NCBI GenBank assembly: GCA_038209555.1
Contig: JBBQXP010000001.1
Location: 1 to 64,000, forward strand
Reading direction: 5' to 3'
Origin: DASQGA01 sp038209555
GTDB taxonomy: Bacteria; Actinomycetota; Thermoleophilia; Gaiellales; Gaiellaceae
Length of the DNA: 64,000 nt
Each line of letters opens with the position of its first letter. Position 1 is the stretch's first letter. The notes under the pieces were generated by a model. That model had not been told where the DNA came from. It made no database searches and saw only the letters and a program-made list of their open reading frames with translations. Below, piece after piece: positions 29,662 to 37,666 of this stretch. Made by a program: the position numbers and the translations under genes.

Positions 29662-31041
29662 ATGGCTGTAGAGACAAGCATTCCCGTGCTGGCGGAGGAC
29701 CGGCCCGAGTACGAAGCGAAGCGCGATGAGCTACGCGCCGCGGGTATCCGCTACGTGCTCGCGGCTTACACGGACGTGCACGGGGTGGGGAAGGCGAAGG
29801 CCGTCCCGATCGACCACTTCACCTCGATGATGCGCGGCTCGGAGCTCTTCACGGGTGCAGCACTCGACGGGCTCGGCCAGGAGCCGAGCGACGATGAGCT
29901 TTCCGTACGCCCCGATCTCGACCGCGTGCTCGAGCTCCCGTGGCGGCCAGGCGTCGCCTGGGCGCCGGGATCGCTCTACTACCACAACGAGCCATGGCCG
30001 ATGTGCAGCCGGGTCGTCCTCCAGCGCGCGGTCGACCGTGCCCGGGCGCTCGGCTTCACCTTCAACCTCGGGATCGAGACCGAGTTCTATCTCGTACGCC
30101 GCGAGAACGGCTCCGTGGTTCCGGCGAACGAGCGAGACGTGCTCGCCAAGGCGGCGTACGACATCGTCGACCTGCTCGAAAACTTGCCGTTCCTCGACGA
30201 AATGATCGGCTACATGAACCTCCTCGGCTGGGACGTCCACTCCTTCGACCACGAGGACTCCAACTCGCAGTTCGAGTTTGACTTTTCCTACACGGACGTC
30301 ATGAGCATGGCCGACCGGCAGACCCTCTGGCGGATGATGATGAAGGAGATCGCGCGCAAGCACGGCTTCGATGTGACCTTCATGCCGAAGCCGTACGCGA
30401 ACCGAACCGGGACGGGCGCGCACTTCAACATGTCCCTCGCGGACAGCTCGGGGGAGAACGCGTTCGCGGATCCCGACGATTCCCGTGGAGCCGGCGTCTC
30501 GACGCTCGCGTACCAGTTCATCGCCGGCGTACTCGCCCATGCACCTGCGCTCACCGCGATCGCCTGTCCGACCGTCAACTCGTACAAGCGTCTGGTCAAG
30601 ACGGGCTCGATGACGGGGTTCACCTGGGCGCCGATCTTCCGCTCCTACGGCCGCAACAACCGCACCCACATGCTGCGCATCCCGCTGACGAGCCCGCGGG
30701 TCGAGAGCCGCGCCGTCGACGCCACGTGCAACACCTACCTGGCCGCGGCCGCGTACCTCCAGGCGGGGCTCGAGGGCATCGAGCAGGAGCTCGACCCGGG
30801 CGATCCGCTACCACAGAACATGTATCTCCTGAGCGAAGACGAGCTACGCGAGCTTGGCGTCGGCACCCTGCCGCGAACGCTCCTGGAGGCGGTCGAGGCG
30901 TTCGAGGGCGATCCGCTGATGGCGCAGGTCTTCGGCGACGACCTCCACCGCTCGTACGTCGACCTGAAGAGCGACGAGTGGTGGGACTACCACAACGACA
31001 TCTCCCCGTGGGAGCTCGATCGGTACTTGACCTTTTTCTAG
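29662..31041 (+). CDS. Type III glutamate--ammonia ligase (GlnT-like glutamine synthetase family)
   Basis: A 459-residue glutamine-synthetase-fold ligase. Features: beta-grasp N-terminus (IRYVLAAYTDVHGVGKAKAV), metal-binding GIETEFYLV, SNSQFEFDFSYTDVMSMADR, the ATP/glutamate site GTGAHFNMSLADS, ACPTVNSYKRLV and FRSYGRNNRTHMLRIPLTSP, RVESRAVDATCNTYLAAAAY. The sequence fits the so-called type III glutamate-ammonia ligases related to gamma-glutamylmethylamide synthetase rather than housekeeping GlnA. The likely role is ligation of ammonia or a small amine to glutamate. The start ATG 29662 follows GGAGAGGAG. It opens a long plus-strand operon and is divergent from gdmH. Its stop codon lies inside a 12-bp inverted repeat. 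Confidence 0.88.
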   Translation: MAVETSIPVLAEDRPEYEAKRDELRAAGIRYVLAAYTDVHGVGKAKAVPIDHFTSMMRGSELFTGAALDGLGQEPSDDELSVRPDLDRVLELPWRPGVAWAPGSLYYHNEPWPMCSRVVLQRAVDRARALGFTFNLGIETEFYLVRRENGSVVPANERDVLAKAAYDIVDLLENLPFLDEMIGYMNLLGWDVHSFDHEDSNSQFEFDFSYTDVMSMADRQTLWRMMMKEIARKHGFDVTFMPKPYANRTGTGAHFNMSLADSSGENAFADPDDSRGAGVSTLAYQFIAGVLAHAPALTAIACPTVNSYKRLVKTGSMTGFTWAPIFRSYGRNNRTHMLRIPLTSPRVESRAVDATCNTYLAAAAYLQAGLEGIEQELDPGDPLPQNMYLLSEDELRELGVGTLPRTLLEAVEAFEGDPLMAQVFGDDLHRSYVDLKSDEWWDYHNDISPWELDRYLTFF

Positions 31042-31119
31042 ATGGTTGACCGACAATTACCACACCCACGGATGGCGGCCCGCCCCCTCGGGCATGCCAA
31101 TCACCGATCAACCATCTAG
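31038..31119 (+). ncRNA. Two-stem structured element between the ligase and phosphoesterase genes
   Basis: CTAGATGGTTGA (31038-31049) and TCAACCATCTAG (31108-31119) form a perfect 12-bp closing helix. Inside it GATGGC/GCCAATC with an inner GCCCG-CCCCCT-CGGGC hairpin forms a second long stem, and the 5' single strand ACAATTACCACACCCAC joins them. The element begins at the ligase stop codon and ends directly at the ATG (31120) of the next gene, which has no Shine-Dalgarno. It may be a cis-regulatory RNA controlling the downstream gene, or a small inserted palindrome. I do not match it to a known riboswitch class. Confidence 0.55.
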
Positions 31120-32091
31120 ATGTTCCGCAAGCGCGACTCAAGCGGCGAGCTCGCGATCTTCTTCGCCACCGACCTCCACGGTTCGAACGTCTGCTTCAAG
31201 AAGTTCGTCAACGCTGGGAAGTTCTACGACGCGAGCATCCTCATCCTCGGCGGGGATGTGACGGGAAAGATGATGGTGCCGATTGCGCGGCAGGACGACG
31301 ACTCCTATCTGACGTCGTTCGCGGGCAAGGAACTGAGGCTGGAGGCGGACGAGGAAGCAGCCGCCCTCGAGCGGCAGGTGTCGGACATGGGCTTTTACCC
31401 GAAGGTCATGTCCGAAGAGGAGTTCCAGGAGCTCCGTGACGATCCGGAGGGCCAAGAGGCACTCTTCCACGAGCTCATCAAGGAGCGGCTCGAGGAGTGG
31501 ATCGAGTACGCCCGTCCCCGGCTCGCCGAACAGGGCGTCAAGTGCTTTGCAGCCCCCGGCAACGACGACGCGTTCTTCATCGACGAGCTGCTCGCCGACT
31601 CAGGTGCGATCGAGCTGCTGGAGGGGCGCGTCGTGAGCGTGGACGGCATCGAGATGCTCACGACCGGCTGGTCGAACGAGACACCCTGGAAGACCGAGCG
31701 CGAGACCTCCGAGACCGAGCTTCGGGCGATGATCATGCAGATGATCGACCAGCTGGAGCGGCCGGAGAACGCGATCTTCAACATCCACGTCCCGCCGCAC
31801 GCGACAGCGCTCGACCAGTGCCCGAAGCTCGACGAGAACCTCAGACCGGTCTCGAGCGGCGGCAACCCGGTGATGACCTCGGCAGGTTCGACCGCGGTGC
31901 GCGAGCTGATCGAGACCCACCAGCCGCTGCTCGGGCTGCACGGGCATATCCACGAAGGCCGCGGGATCGCGCGCATCGACCGAACGGTGTGCGTGAACCC
32001 CGGCTCCAACTACAGCGAGGGCGTGCTCAACGGCTCGCTGATCCGGCTCAAGGAAGGGGAGGTGCGCGACGTGCACCTCACGCAGGGCTAA
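31120..32091 (+). CDS. Calcineurin-like metallophosphoesterase (323 aa)
   Basis: Family motifs in order: IFFATDLHGSNVCFKKF (D-x-H), ILILGGDVTGKMM (GGD), KCFAAPGNDDAFF (GND), FNIHVPPHATALDQC and LLGLHGHIHEGRGIARI (GH-x-H). A helical insertion (about residues 65-130) separates the second and third motifs. ATG 31120 directly follows the 12-bp inverted repeat and lacks an RBS. The first 10 residues are non-conserved, so translation could begin slightly downstream. The protein is cytoplasmic; its substrate is unknown. Its position between the ligase and the APC permease suggests a role in the same nitrogen locus. Confidence 0.85.
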   Translation: MFRKRDSSGELAIFFATDLHGSNVCFKKFVNAGKFYDASILILGGDVTGKMMVPIARQDDDSYLTSFAGKELRLEADEEAAALERQVSDMGFYPKVMSEEEFQELRDDPEGQEALFHELIKERLEEWIEYARPRLAEQGVKCFAAPGNDDAFFIDELLADSGAIELLEGRVVSVDGIEMLTTGWSNETPWKTERETSETELRAMIMQMIDQLERPENAIFNIHVPPHATALDQCPKLDENLRPVSSGGNPVMTSAGSTAVRELIETHQPLLGLHGHIHEGRGIARIDRTVCVNPGSNYSEGVLNGSLIRLKEGEVRDVHLTQG

Positions 32092-32103
32092 CGAGGAGGG
32101 ACC

Positions 32104-33717
32104 ATGGCGACGCCAGAAGTTGAACGTGTCTTTCTCAGGAAGGCCTCGGGCCTCATCAAGTCGGCTTCGAATACCGACGTCCTGATCTACGACCTCGGGC
32201 TTGTCTCGATCGGTCTCGGGCTCGGGTTCCTGCTCTTCTACGGGCCGGCCGCCTACCTGGGCGGCAACCTCTACGTCGGCACGCTGATCGCGGGCGCGGC
32301 GATGCTGCTGGTCGGGTTCGGAATGCTCGCGTGGACGATCACGATTCCGCGCTCGGGCGGGATCTACAACTTCGGGACGCGGAGCATGTGGCCGCCGCTC
32401 GCGTTCACACTCAGCTTCGTCGAGGTGACGGCCTGGCTTTTCTACGGCTCGTTCGGCGCGGTCTATCTCGCCCAGCTCGGGATCGCACCCTCCGTCACCG
32501 CGATCGGCATCATCACGGACAAGCCCGGGATCGAGAGCTTCGGCACCGACCTCGCGGGCAAGTGGGGGACGTTCCTGATCGCGTCGGCAGCGCTGATCAT
32601 CGGCGCGATCATCCTCGCGAGCGGGATGCGGCGGTTCTTCTTCACCCAGAAGGTGATGTTCTCCATCGCTGTGCTCGGGACGCTCGTCTTCCTCGGCGCT
32701 CTCCTGTTCACGTCCCGGGCCGACTTCGTCTCGAACTGGAACAGCGTCATGGGGGACCGGCTCAACGTCGGCGGCGACGCCTACAACGGCGTCATCGATG
32801 CGGCCACGAAGGCCGGCTGGTCGGATCCGGGCTTCGACTGGAAGCAGACGCTCTTCCTCTCGAACTGGGTCTTCCTGCCCCTGATCGGCGCTGCTTTCTC
32901 GATCTCGATCGGCGGCGAGATCAAGCAGGTCGGCCGCGGGCAAACGTTGGGGATCATCGGCGCGATCGTCGGCTCGGTCGTCGTCTGGCTGATCTCGATC
33001 GCGCTGGTCTTCCGGACGATGGGTTCAGACTTTCTCGGAGCCGTCACCTACTCGAACCTGAACGGCGTCGAGGGAGCGGTGACGCCCGTGACCCCATTCC
33101 CGACGCTGTTGACCGGACTCGGGACCAGCTCTGTCGGGCTCACGATCCTGATCGCGCTCGGCTTCATAGGCTGGATCTGGTTGTGGGTCCCGACGCAGAT
33201 TCTCTATCCGACGCGCGCGCTCGTCGCTTGGTCGCTCGACCGCGTCGCGCCGGACGCGCTCGGGAGGGTGAGCGAGCGGACGCACACTCCGATCCCCGCC
33301 ATCGTGCTCTGCCTCGCGGGTGCGATCGCCTTCGTCGGAATGCTCGCCTTCACGACCTACTTCCAGCTCGTCATCTTCATCGAGGTCGCGGTCCTGGCTT
33401 GGGCGATCGTCCTGCTCGCAGGCGTCTTCTTCCCCTATCGGAGGCCTGACATCTACCAGAAGAGCGCGCTGGCCAACGTCAAGATCGCTGGGTTCCCGAT
33501 CATGAGCGTCGCGTGCGCGCTCGGAGCGGCAGCGGCCTTCTTCTACTTCTTCAACCTCTTCTTCGACGACTTCGCCGCCGGGCATTCGCGCCACAGCATG
33601 TCCGTTCTGATCGGCTGGTTCGTCGGCTCGTTCTGCATCTACTGGATCATGTGGTTCATCCGGCGCAGACAGGGCGTCAACGTCAACCTCGCGTTCAAGG
33701 AGATCCCGATCGAATGA
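32104..33717 (+). CDS. APC-superfamily amino acid/amine permease (537 aa)
   Basis: About twelve membrane spans. The N-terminal segment IYDLGLVSIGLGLGFLLFYG followed by AWTITIPRSGGIYNFGTR fits the APC helix 1 and helix 3 unwound regions of amino acid-polyamine-organocation transporters (the PRSGG motif). ATG 32104 has AGGAGG 4 nt upstream. The stop overlaps the next gene's ATG (ATGA at 33714-33717). Uptake of an amino acid, amine or guanidino compound feeding the surrounding enzymes is the natural inference. The sequence alone does not give the substrate. Confidence 0.88.
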   Translation: MATPEVERVFLRKASGLIKSASNTDVLIYDLGLVSIGLGLGFLLFYGPAAYLGGNLYVGTLIAGAAMLLVGFGMLAWTITIPRSGGIYNFGTRSMWPPLAFTLSFVEVTAWLFYGSFGAVYLAQLGIAPSVTAIGIITDKPGIESFGTDLAGKWGTFLIASAALIIGAIILASGMRRFFFTQKVMFSIAVLGTLVFLGALLFTSRADFVSNWNSVMGDRLNVGGDAYNGVIDAATKAGWSDPGFDWKQTLFLSNWVFLPLIGAAFSISIGGEIKQVGRGQTLGIIGAIVGSVVVWLISIALVFRTMGSDFLGAVTYSNLNGVEGAVTPVTPFPTLLTGLGTSSVGLTILIALGFIGWIWLWVPTQILYPTRALVAWSLDRVAPDALGRVSERTHTPIPAIVLCLAGAIAFVGMLAFTTYFQLVIFIEVAVLAWAIVLLAGVFFPYRRPDIYQKSALANVKIAGFPIMSVACALGAAAAFFYFFNLFFDDFAAGHSRHSMSVLIGWFVGSFCIYWIMWFIRRRQGVNVNLAFKEIPIE

Positions 33718-34415
33718 GCGCGAGCGTAGGTCTTGGAGATCCGCTCCCGGACTTTGCCCTGCCCGATCTCGACGGCAGGACCTGGACGCGGGCGGATCTC
33801 CTCGGCTCGCCCGCCGTCCTCTTCTGCTTCGCCACCTGGTGAACGTGCCGTGAGCAGCTGCCCGGGTGGCAGCGGGCGTGGGAGGATCGCAGGAGAGGCT
33901 TCCAGCTGCTCGCCGTCGCCCAGGACGTCCAGGGTGAGGAGCGCGTGCGCCCTCTGTGCGAGGAGCATGACGTGCGCTTCCCCGTGCTCGTCGACCGTGC
34001 GAGCGATCTCGGCCGCCTGCTCGGTTTCCGCATCGTGCCGAGCGGGTTCTTCGTCGACGCCGAGGGGATCGTTCGCTACCGCCACGTGGTCGACTTCGAC
34101 GTCGCCGACCCTCGCGTCCGCTGGAACCTCGAGAGCTTCCTCGGCGGCGACCCGACCGAGCCACCCGGCGAGGACGGGCGCATGGACTCTGGTGCCCTCG
34201 AGCGTTTCGCTGAAGGAGTCGAGCTCTACGCGGCCGGCCGCCAAGACCAGGCGATCGCAGTTTGGCGGGCCGCGCTCGAGCTCGATCCGGACAACTTCGT
34301 CATCCGCTCGCAGATCTGGGCGGCCGAGCACCCCGAGCACTTCTGGCCGGTGGTCGACCGCGAATGGCAGGAGCTGCAGCTCTTGAGGGAGGGCTATGAC
34401 AAGCCGCTCCCGTGA
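33714..34415 (+). CDS. Redoxin (TlpA/AhpC-TSA family) with in-frame UGA, probable selenoprotein
   Basis: ATG 33714 overlaps the permease stop, and one frame runs to TGA 34413-34415 except for a single TGA at 33840-33842, codon 43. The opening is PLPDFALPDLDGRTWTRADL, then PAVLFCFATW-U-TCREQLP: UGA sits exactly where thioredoxin-fold redoxins have the first active-site Cys, with Cys45 after it. Downstream the fold continues normally (FQLLAVAQDVQGEERVRPLC, VRFPVLVDRASDLGRLLGFR, IVPSGFFVDAEGIVRYRHVV), then a TPR-like repeat (AAGRQDQAIAVWRAALELDP). About 190 codons after the UGA are fully open, and a SECIS-like hairpin follows. The U-x-C spacing is unusual. The alternative is a nonsense mutation of a Cys codon. 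Confidence 0.7.
33843..33878 (+). promoter_or_regulatory. Putative bacterial SECIS element
   Basis: Directly after the UGA (33840-33842), GCTGCC (33857-33862) pairs perfectly with GGCAGC (33868-33873) around the 5-nt loop CGGGT. A lower helix TGCC (33846-33849) pairs with GGCG (33875-33878) across an internal loop. The apical loop starts 21 nt after the UGA and has G at its second position, both as known for bacterial SECIS elements read by SelB. Computation of folding energy was not possible here. Confidence 0.5.
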
Positions 34416-35673
34416 CGCCGTGGCGTCACGGCCCAGCTTGCGTGAACGTGCGAACGCCGAAGTCCTCGAGCGCCTCTGGGCTTCCGAGCCGGTGCTGGTG
34501 GACGTCCGGCCGGCTCTGGACGTGGTTCCCGGCATGACGCCGGAGACGGTGCTCACCTCGGGGGCCCCACTCGCGTGGGACGGCTACTACGGCGGGCAGC
34601 GCTCCGGGCTCATCGGCGGCGCGCTCTACGAGGGACTCGCCGGGGACGCGGAGGAAGCGGACGCCCTCATTCGCGCCGGGAAGATCCGCGTTGCAACGTG
34701 CAGCGAGCACCGGTGCGTCGGCTCGCTCGCCGGGATCTACACGGCCTCGATGCCGGTGTTCGTCGTCGAGAACGCCAAGGGCGGCAACCGCGCGTTCTGC
34801 AACCTCTTCGAGGGCCCGTCCCCCGCGCGGCTGAACTACGGCGTCTACAACGATGCCGTGCGCGAGAGCCTCGGGTTCATCGGCGCAGTCATCGGGCCGG
34901 TTTTGGGCGAGGCCGTGCGGCGCGCGGGCGGTGTCCCCCTGCGGCCGATCGTGCGCCGGGCGCTCCATATGGGCGACGAACTCCACAGCCGTAACACCGC
35001 CGCGACCCTCCTCTTCACGCGCGAGCTCTTCCCGACCCTGCTCGAGCTCGCGGACGAGCGGCGCGACGAGGTGCGGCAGACGCTCGAGTACCTGGGCTCG
35101 AGCGACTACTTCTTCCTGCGCCTGTCGATGGCCTCGTCCAAAGCGACCGCCGACGCGGCGCATGGCGTCGAAGGCGCGAGCATCGTGAGCGCGATGACCT
35201 TCAGCTGCCGGACCTTTGCCATCCGCGTGAGTGGGCTCGGGGACGTCTGGTTCGAAGCGCCGATGCCGCCGATGGAGCCGAAGCTCTTCGACGGCTACAC
35301 CGTCGACGACATCGAGTACATGGGGGGCGAGAGCATCATCAACGAGACGGTCGGGCTGGGCGGGTTCGCGCAGGCCGCGGCTTTTCCGCTCCAGGAGTAC
35401 CAGGGCGGCTCTGCAGAGCGTATGGTCGAGACGAACCTCGAGATGTACGAGATCACTGCCGGCGAGCACCCCGAGTACAAGATCCCGTTCCTGGGCTTCC
35501 GGGGAGTGCCGACCGGCATCGATGTCTATCGGGTGGTTGACACCGCCATCGCGCCGGCCATGGACATCGGCGTCGCGGGGCGCGGCGGCGGGCAGATCGG
35601 TGCCGGAGTCCTTCGTGCGCCGCTAGCGTGCTTCGAGGAAGCTGTAACCGAGCACAGGCGGAGGTATCCGTAA
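34396..35673 (+). CDS. DUF1116 family protein (AllG/YlbE-like, 425 aa)
   Basis: The whole length matches the DUF1116 pattern: VDVRPALDVVPGMTPETVLT, SGAPLAWDGYYGGQRSGLIG, ATCSEHRCVGSLAGIYTASM, VVENAKGGNRAFCNLFEGPS, LHSRNTAATLLFTRELFP, MTFSCRTFAIRVSG and GGESIINETVGLGGFAQAAA. In enterobacteria the DUF1116 protein YlbE (AllG) is part of an oxamate carbamoyltransferase with AllF (FdrA) and AllH. I see neither partner here, so a stand-alone or different carbamoyl-transfer role is possible. The start overlaps the redoxin by 20 nt and the stop overlaps the next start (TAATG), so expression is tightly coupled to both. Confidence 0.85.
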   Translation: MTSRSRDAVASRPSLRERANAEVLERLWASEPVLVDVRPALDVVPGMTPETVLTSGAPLAWDGYYGGQRSGLIGGALYEGLAGDAEEADALIRAGKIRVATCSEHRCVGSLAGIYTASMPVFVVENAKGGNRAFCNLFEGPSPARLNYGVYNDAVRESLGFIGAVIGPVLGEAVRRAGGVPLRPIVRRALHMGDELHSRNTAATLLFTRELFPTLLELADERRDEVRQTLEYLGSSDYFFLRLSMASSKATADAAHGVEGASIVSAMTFSCRTFAIRVSGLGDVWFEAPMPPMEPKLFDGYTVDDIEYMGGESIINETVGLGGFAQAAAFPLQEYQGGSAERMVETNLEMYEITAGEHPEYKIPFLGFRGVPTGIDVYRVVDTAIAPAMDIGVAGRGGGQIGAGVLRAPLACFEEAVTEHRRRYP

Positions 35674-36437
35674 TGCCTGTCGAGAATCTGGAATACGTCG
35701 AGCGGGCCTTGAGCCTCGTAGAGCAGGCGCGCGAGCGCGGGCTCGAGCTTCGTATCCTCGGTTCGCTCGCCTACCGTCTCCACTGCCCGGCGAACATCGA
35801 GCTCTTCGAGCAGATGAAGCGAGACTTGACTGACGTGGACCTGGCCGCTCGCAGCGACCAGCGGCGCGAAGTACGTGCGTGGCTGGAAAGCCTGGGCTTC
35901 GTGGTCGACCAGGACCTCCTCGTCGCCACCGAGGGCAAGCGCTACTGCTTCGGCGATCCACAGTCCAGCCTCTTCGTGGACATCTTCTTCGACGAACTCT
36001 ACTTCTGCCATCCGATCCCCCTCCGCGATCGCCTGAAGCTCGACTACCCGACGATCACCCCGACCGACCTGCTGCTCGAGAAGACGCAGATCGTCGAAAT
36101 CAACCCTAAGGACATCAAGGACTCACTCGTCCTCCTGCTCGAGCATCCGCTCGACGCGAGCGGCGAGGACGCTATCGACCACACCTACGTCGCCAAGCTG
36201 CTCGGAGCCGACTGGGGCTTCTACTACACGGTGACGACCAACCTCGCCAGACTGCGCCGCCACCTTGGCGACGGCGAGCTCTCCTCGGAGCAGGCGCGCA
36301 TCGTCGAGGAGCGGATCGACGGTCTCGAGCGAGCGATCGAGGAGGAGCCGAAGACGAGCAAATGGAAGCTGAGAGCCCGCGTCGGAGCCCGCAAGCGGTG
36401 GTATCAGGAAGTCGCAGAGAAGAGCGAGACGTTCTAG
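35673..36437 (+). CDS. Nucleotidyltransferase-fold protein (254 aa)
   Basis: The N-terminal part LELRILGSLAYRLHCPANIE followed by KRDLTDVDLAARSDQ has the G-S...D-x-D arrangement of the polymerase-beta-like nucleotidyltransferase fold (AbiEii-like or minimal NTase). Then FVDQDLLVATEGKRYCFGD and SSLFVDIFFDELYFCHPIPL supply a third acidic strand. The second half is helical (DLLLEKTQIVEINPKDIKDS). ATG 35673 has GGAGG 8 nt upstream and overlaps the DUF1116 stop. Toxin-antitoxin AbiEii enzymes look similar, but no antitoxin (AbiEi) is adjacent. In this operon it may instead modify a small molecule or protein. Confidence 0.65.
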   Translation: MPVENLEYVERALSLVEQARERGLELRILGSLAYRLHCPANIELFEQMKRDLTDVDLAARSDQRREVRAWLESLGFVVDQDLLVATEGKRYCFGDPQSSLFVDIFFDELYFCHPIPLRDRLKLDYPTITPTDLLLEKTQIVEINPKDIKDSLVLLLEHPLDASGEDAIDHTYVAKLLGADWGFYYTVTTNLARLRRHLGDGELSSEQARIVEERIDGLERAIEEEPKTSKWKLRARVGARKRWYQEVAEKSETF

Positions 36438-36901
36438 GCGGCGCGCTCGCGCGCGAGCTGCTCGACGCCCGCCTGGTCGCCAACCTCGCGACGATCGACC
36501 GCGACGGCGCTGTCCATCTGGTCGGCATGTGGTTTCTCTGGGACGGTGAGGCGCTGCTCATGCCCACGAGCCGCACGACCCGCAAGGCGAGAAACATCGC
36601 CAGGGATCCCCGTGTAACGGTCATGATCGACGACTCCCGCGGCGGCTTCGACCTGCGCGGGATCACGCTCATCGGCCGTGCGGAGCTGCGCGAGGGTGAG
36701 GAAGCAGTCGCCACGAACCGGCGGATCCATCTCAGGTACGTGACCGAGCCCGGACGCGAGCTCGACCCCGTCGACCGGTATCTGGCCACCGACAACGTCA
36801 CGATCCGGCTGGTGCCAGAGCGCGTGAGCGCCTGGAACCTCCGCGACACGGACCATGGCCGCGCCCTTCTCGAGACGAAGGAGTTTCACCCGCTCGACTA
36901 G
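36362..36901 (+). CDS. PPOX-family (FMN/F420-binding split-barrel) protein
   Basis: A split beta-barrel of the pyridoxamine-5'-phosphate-oxidase-like family. It shows LVANLATIDRDGAVHLVGMW, FLWDGEALLMPTSRTTRKAR, NIARDPRVTVMIDDSRGGF and LRGITLIGRAELREGEEAVA, the typical order of the barrel strands and the Arg/Lys region for the cofactor phosphate. In actinobacteria many such proteins use F420 instead of FMN, and I cannot tell which is used here. The assigned ATG 36362 overlaps the upstream gene by 76 nt; the true start may be the GTG near 36395. It is the last gene of the plus-strand operon. Confidence 0.75.
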   Translation: MEAESPRRSPQAVVSGSRREERDVLGGALARELLDARLVANLATIDRDGAVHLVGMWFLWDGEALLMPTSRTTRKARNIARDPRVTVMIDDSRGGFDLRGITLIGRAELREGEEAVATNRRIHLRYVTEPGRELDPVDRYLATDNVTIRLVPERVSAWNLRDTDHGRALLETKEFHPLD

Positions 36902-36909
36902 GCGGATCG

Positions 36910-37659
36910 CTAGAGCTCGGGCGGCACCTCGACGCGGGCTCGTTCGAAGCGCTCGGCGAGCGCAGTTACTACGGCTTCGAAGAGGGCGGCCCCCTTGTCT
37001 GCGCTCGCACGGCTGGGTTCTCCTGTCAGCCCTTCGCGGCTCGTCTCGGCAACGGTGTAGCTCAACACCAGCTCGCCGGTGCGGTCCTCATCGTCGCGGA
37101 TTTCCCCCAGGTCGACCAGGTCGGGGCGCAGATGCAGCATCAACGACGTCTCGGCGGCGTGTGCATGCCAGTCGTCGGCATCCGACGTCACCTCGCCGGC
37201 GATCTCGGGTGTGAGCTCGTACCAGCTGACGAGCCCGGCGCGGAGCTCGCCGGAGGCGCGGATCTCGTCGATCGCCACCCGAAGAGGCGCCGCGTTTCCA
37301 ACGTGAGCGTTCACGAGCAGAAGGCGGCTGAACCCGCTTGCCCTGACCCAGCGCGCGAGCTCGACGACGACCTCGATGAGAAGGCGGGGCGGCAGCGAGA
37401 AGGTTCCCGGCCAGGCCGTCGTGTGCGCCTGAGAGGAGCCGGCCCAGAGCGTGGGGAGGAGGGGCACGCCCGTCCGCGCCGAGGCGGCCCGAGAGACCGC
37501 CGTCGCGATCTCCGTGTCGGTTGAGGCGGGAAGGTGAGGCCCGTGCTGCTCGACGGCGGCCACCGGGAGCACGCACAGGGTCTCACCGCCCTCAACGATC
37601 CTGGCGAGCGCCGGCCAGGTCAGGTCTTCCACACAGAGAGAGACGTCGTGCCGGGGCAC
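36910..37659 (-). CDS. Creatininase family amidohydrolase (249 aa)
   Basis: Metal-site motifs of the creatininase (creatinine amidohydrolase, MftE-like) family are present: LPVAAVEQHGPHLPASTDTE (Glu and His ligands, Asp), WAGSSQAHTTAWPGTFSL, LLLVNAHVGNAAPLRVAID (usual NGHGGN, here NAHVGN) and DDWHAHAAETSLMLHLRPDL (usual HAGExETS). The family opens small cyclic amides or N-formyl/peptide bonds with Mn/Zn. The neighbours suggest a guanidino compound such as creatinine, but this is inference. It is the second gene of a minus-strand operon with the GntR regulator, 7 bp downstream of its stop. Confidence 0.85.
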   Translation of the reverse strand: MPRHDVSLCVEDLTWPALARIVEGGETLCVLPVAAVEQHGPHLPASTDTEIATAVSRAASARTGVPLLPTLWAGSSQAHTTAWPGTFSLPPRLLIEVVVELARWVRASGFSRLLLVNAHVGNAAPLRVAIDEIRASGELRAGLVSWYELTPEIAGEVTSDADDWHAHAAETSLMLHLRPDLVDLGEIRDDEDRTGELVLSYTVAETSREGLTGEPSRASADKGAALFEAVVTALAERFERARVEVPPEL

Positions 37660-37666
37660 CGCGCGT

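Noticed and set aside
27593..29677. 694-codon minus-strand and 580-codon plus-strand ORFs overlapping the nickel permease and guanidine hydrolase genes
   Set aside because: Arg/Pro/His-rich shadow translations without domains; the true genes are in the third frame with clear motifs.
33840..33842. Treating the redoxin as two separate genes split by a stop
   Set aside because: The frame does not change, the break is at the active-site position and the flanks form one fold, so recoding or a single nonsense mutation is a better description than two genes.
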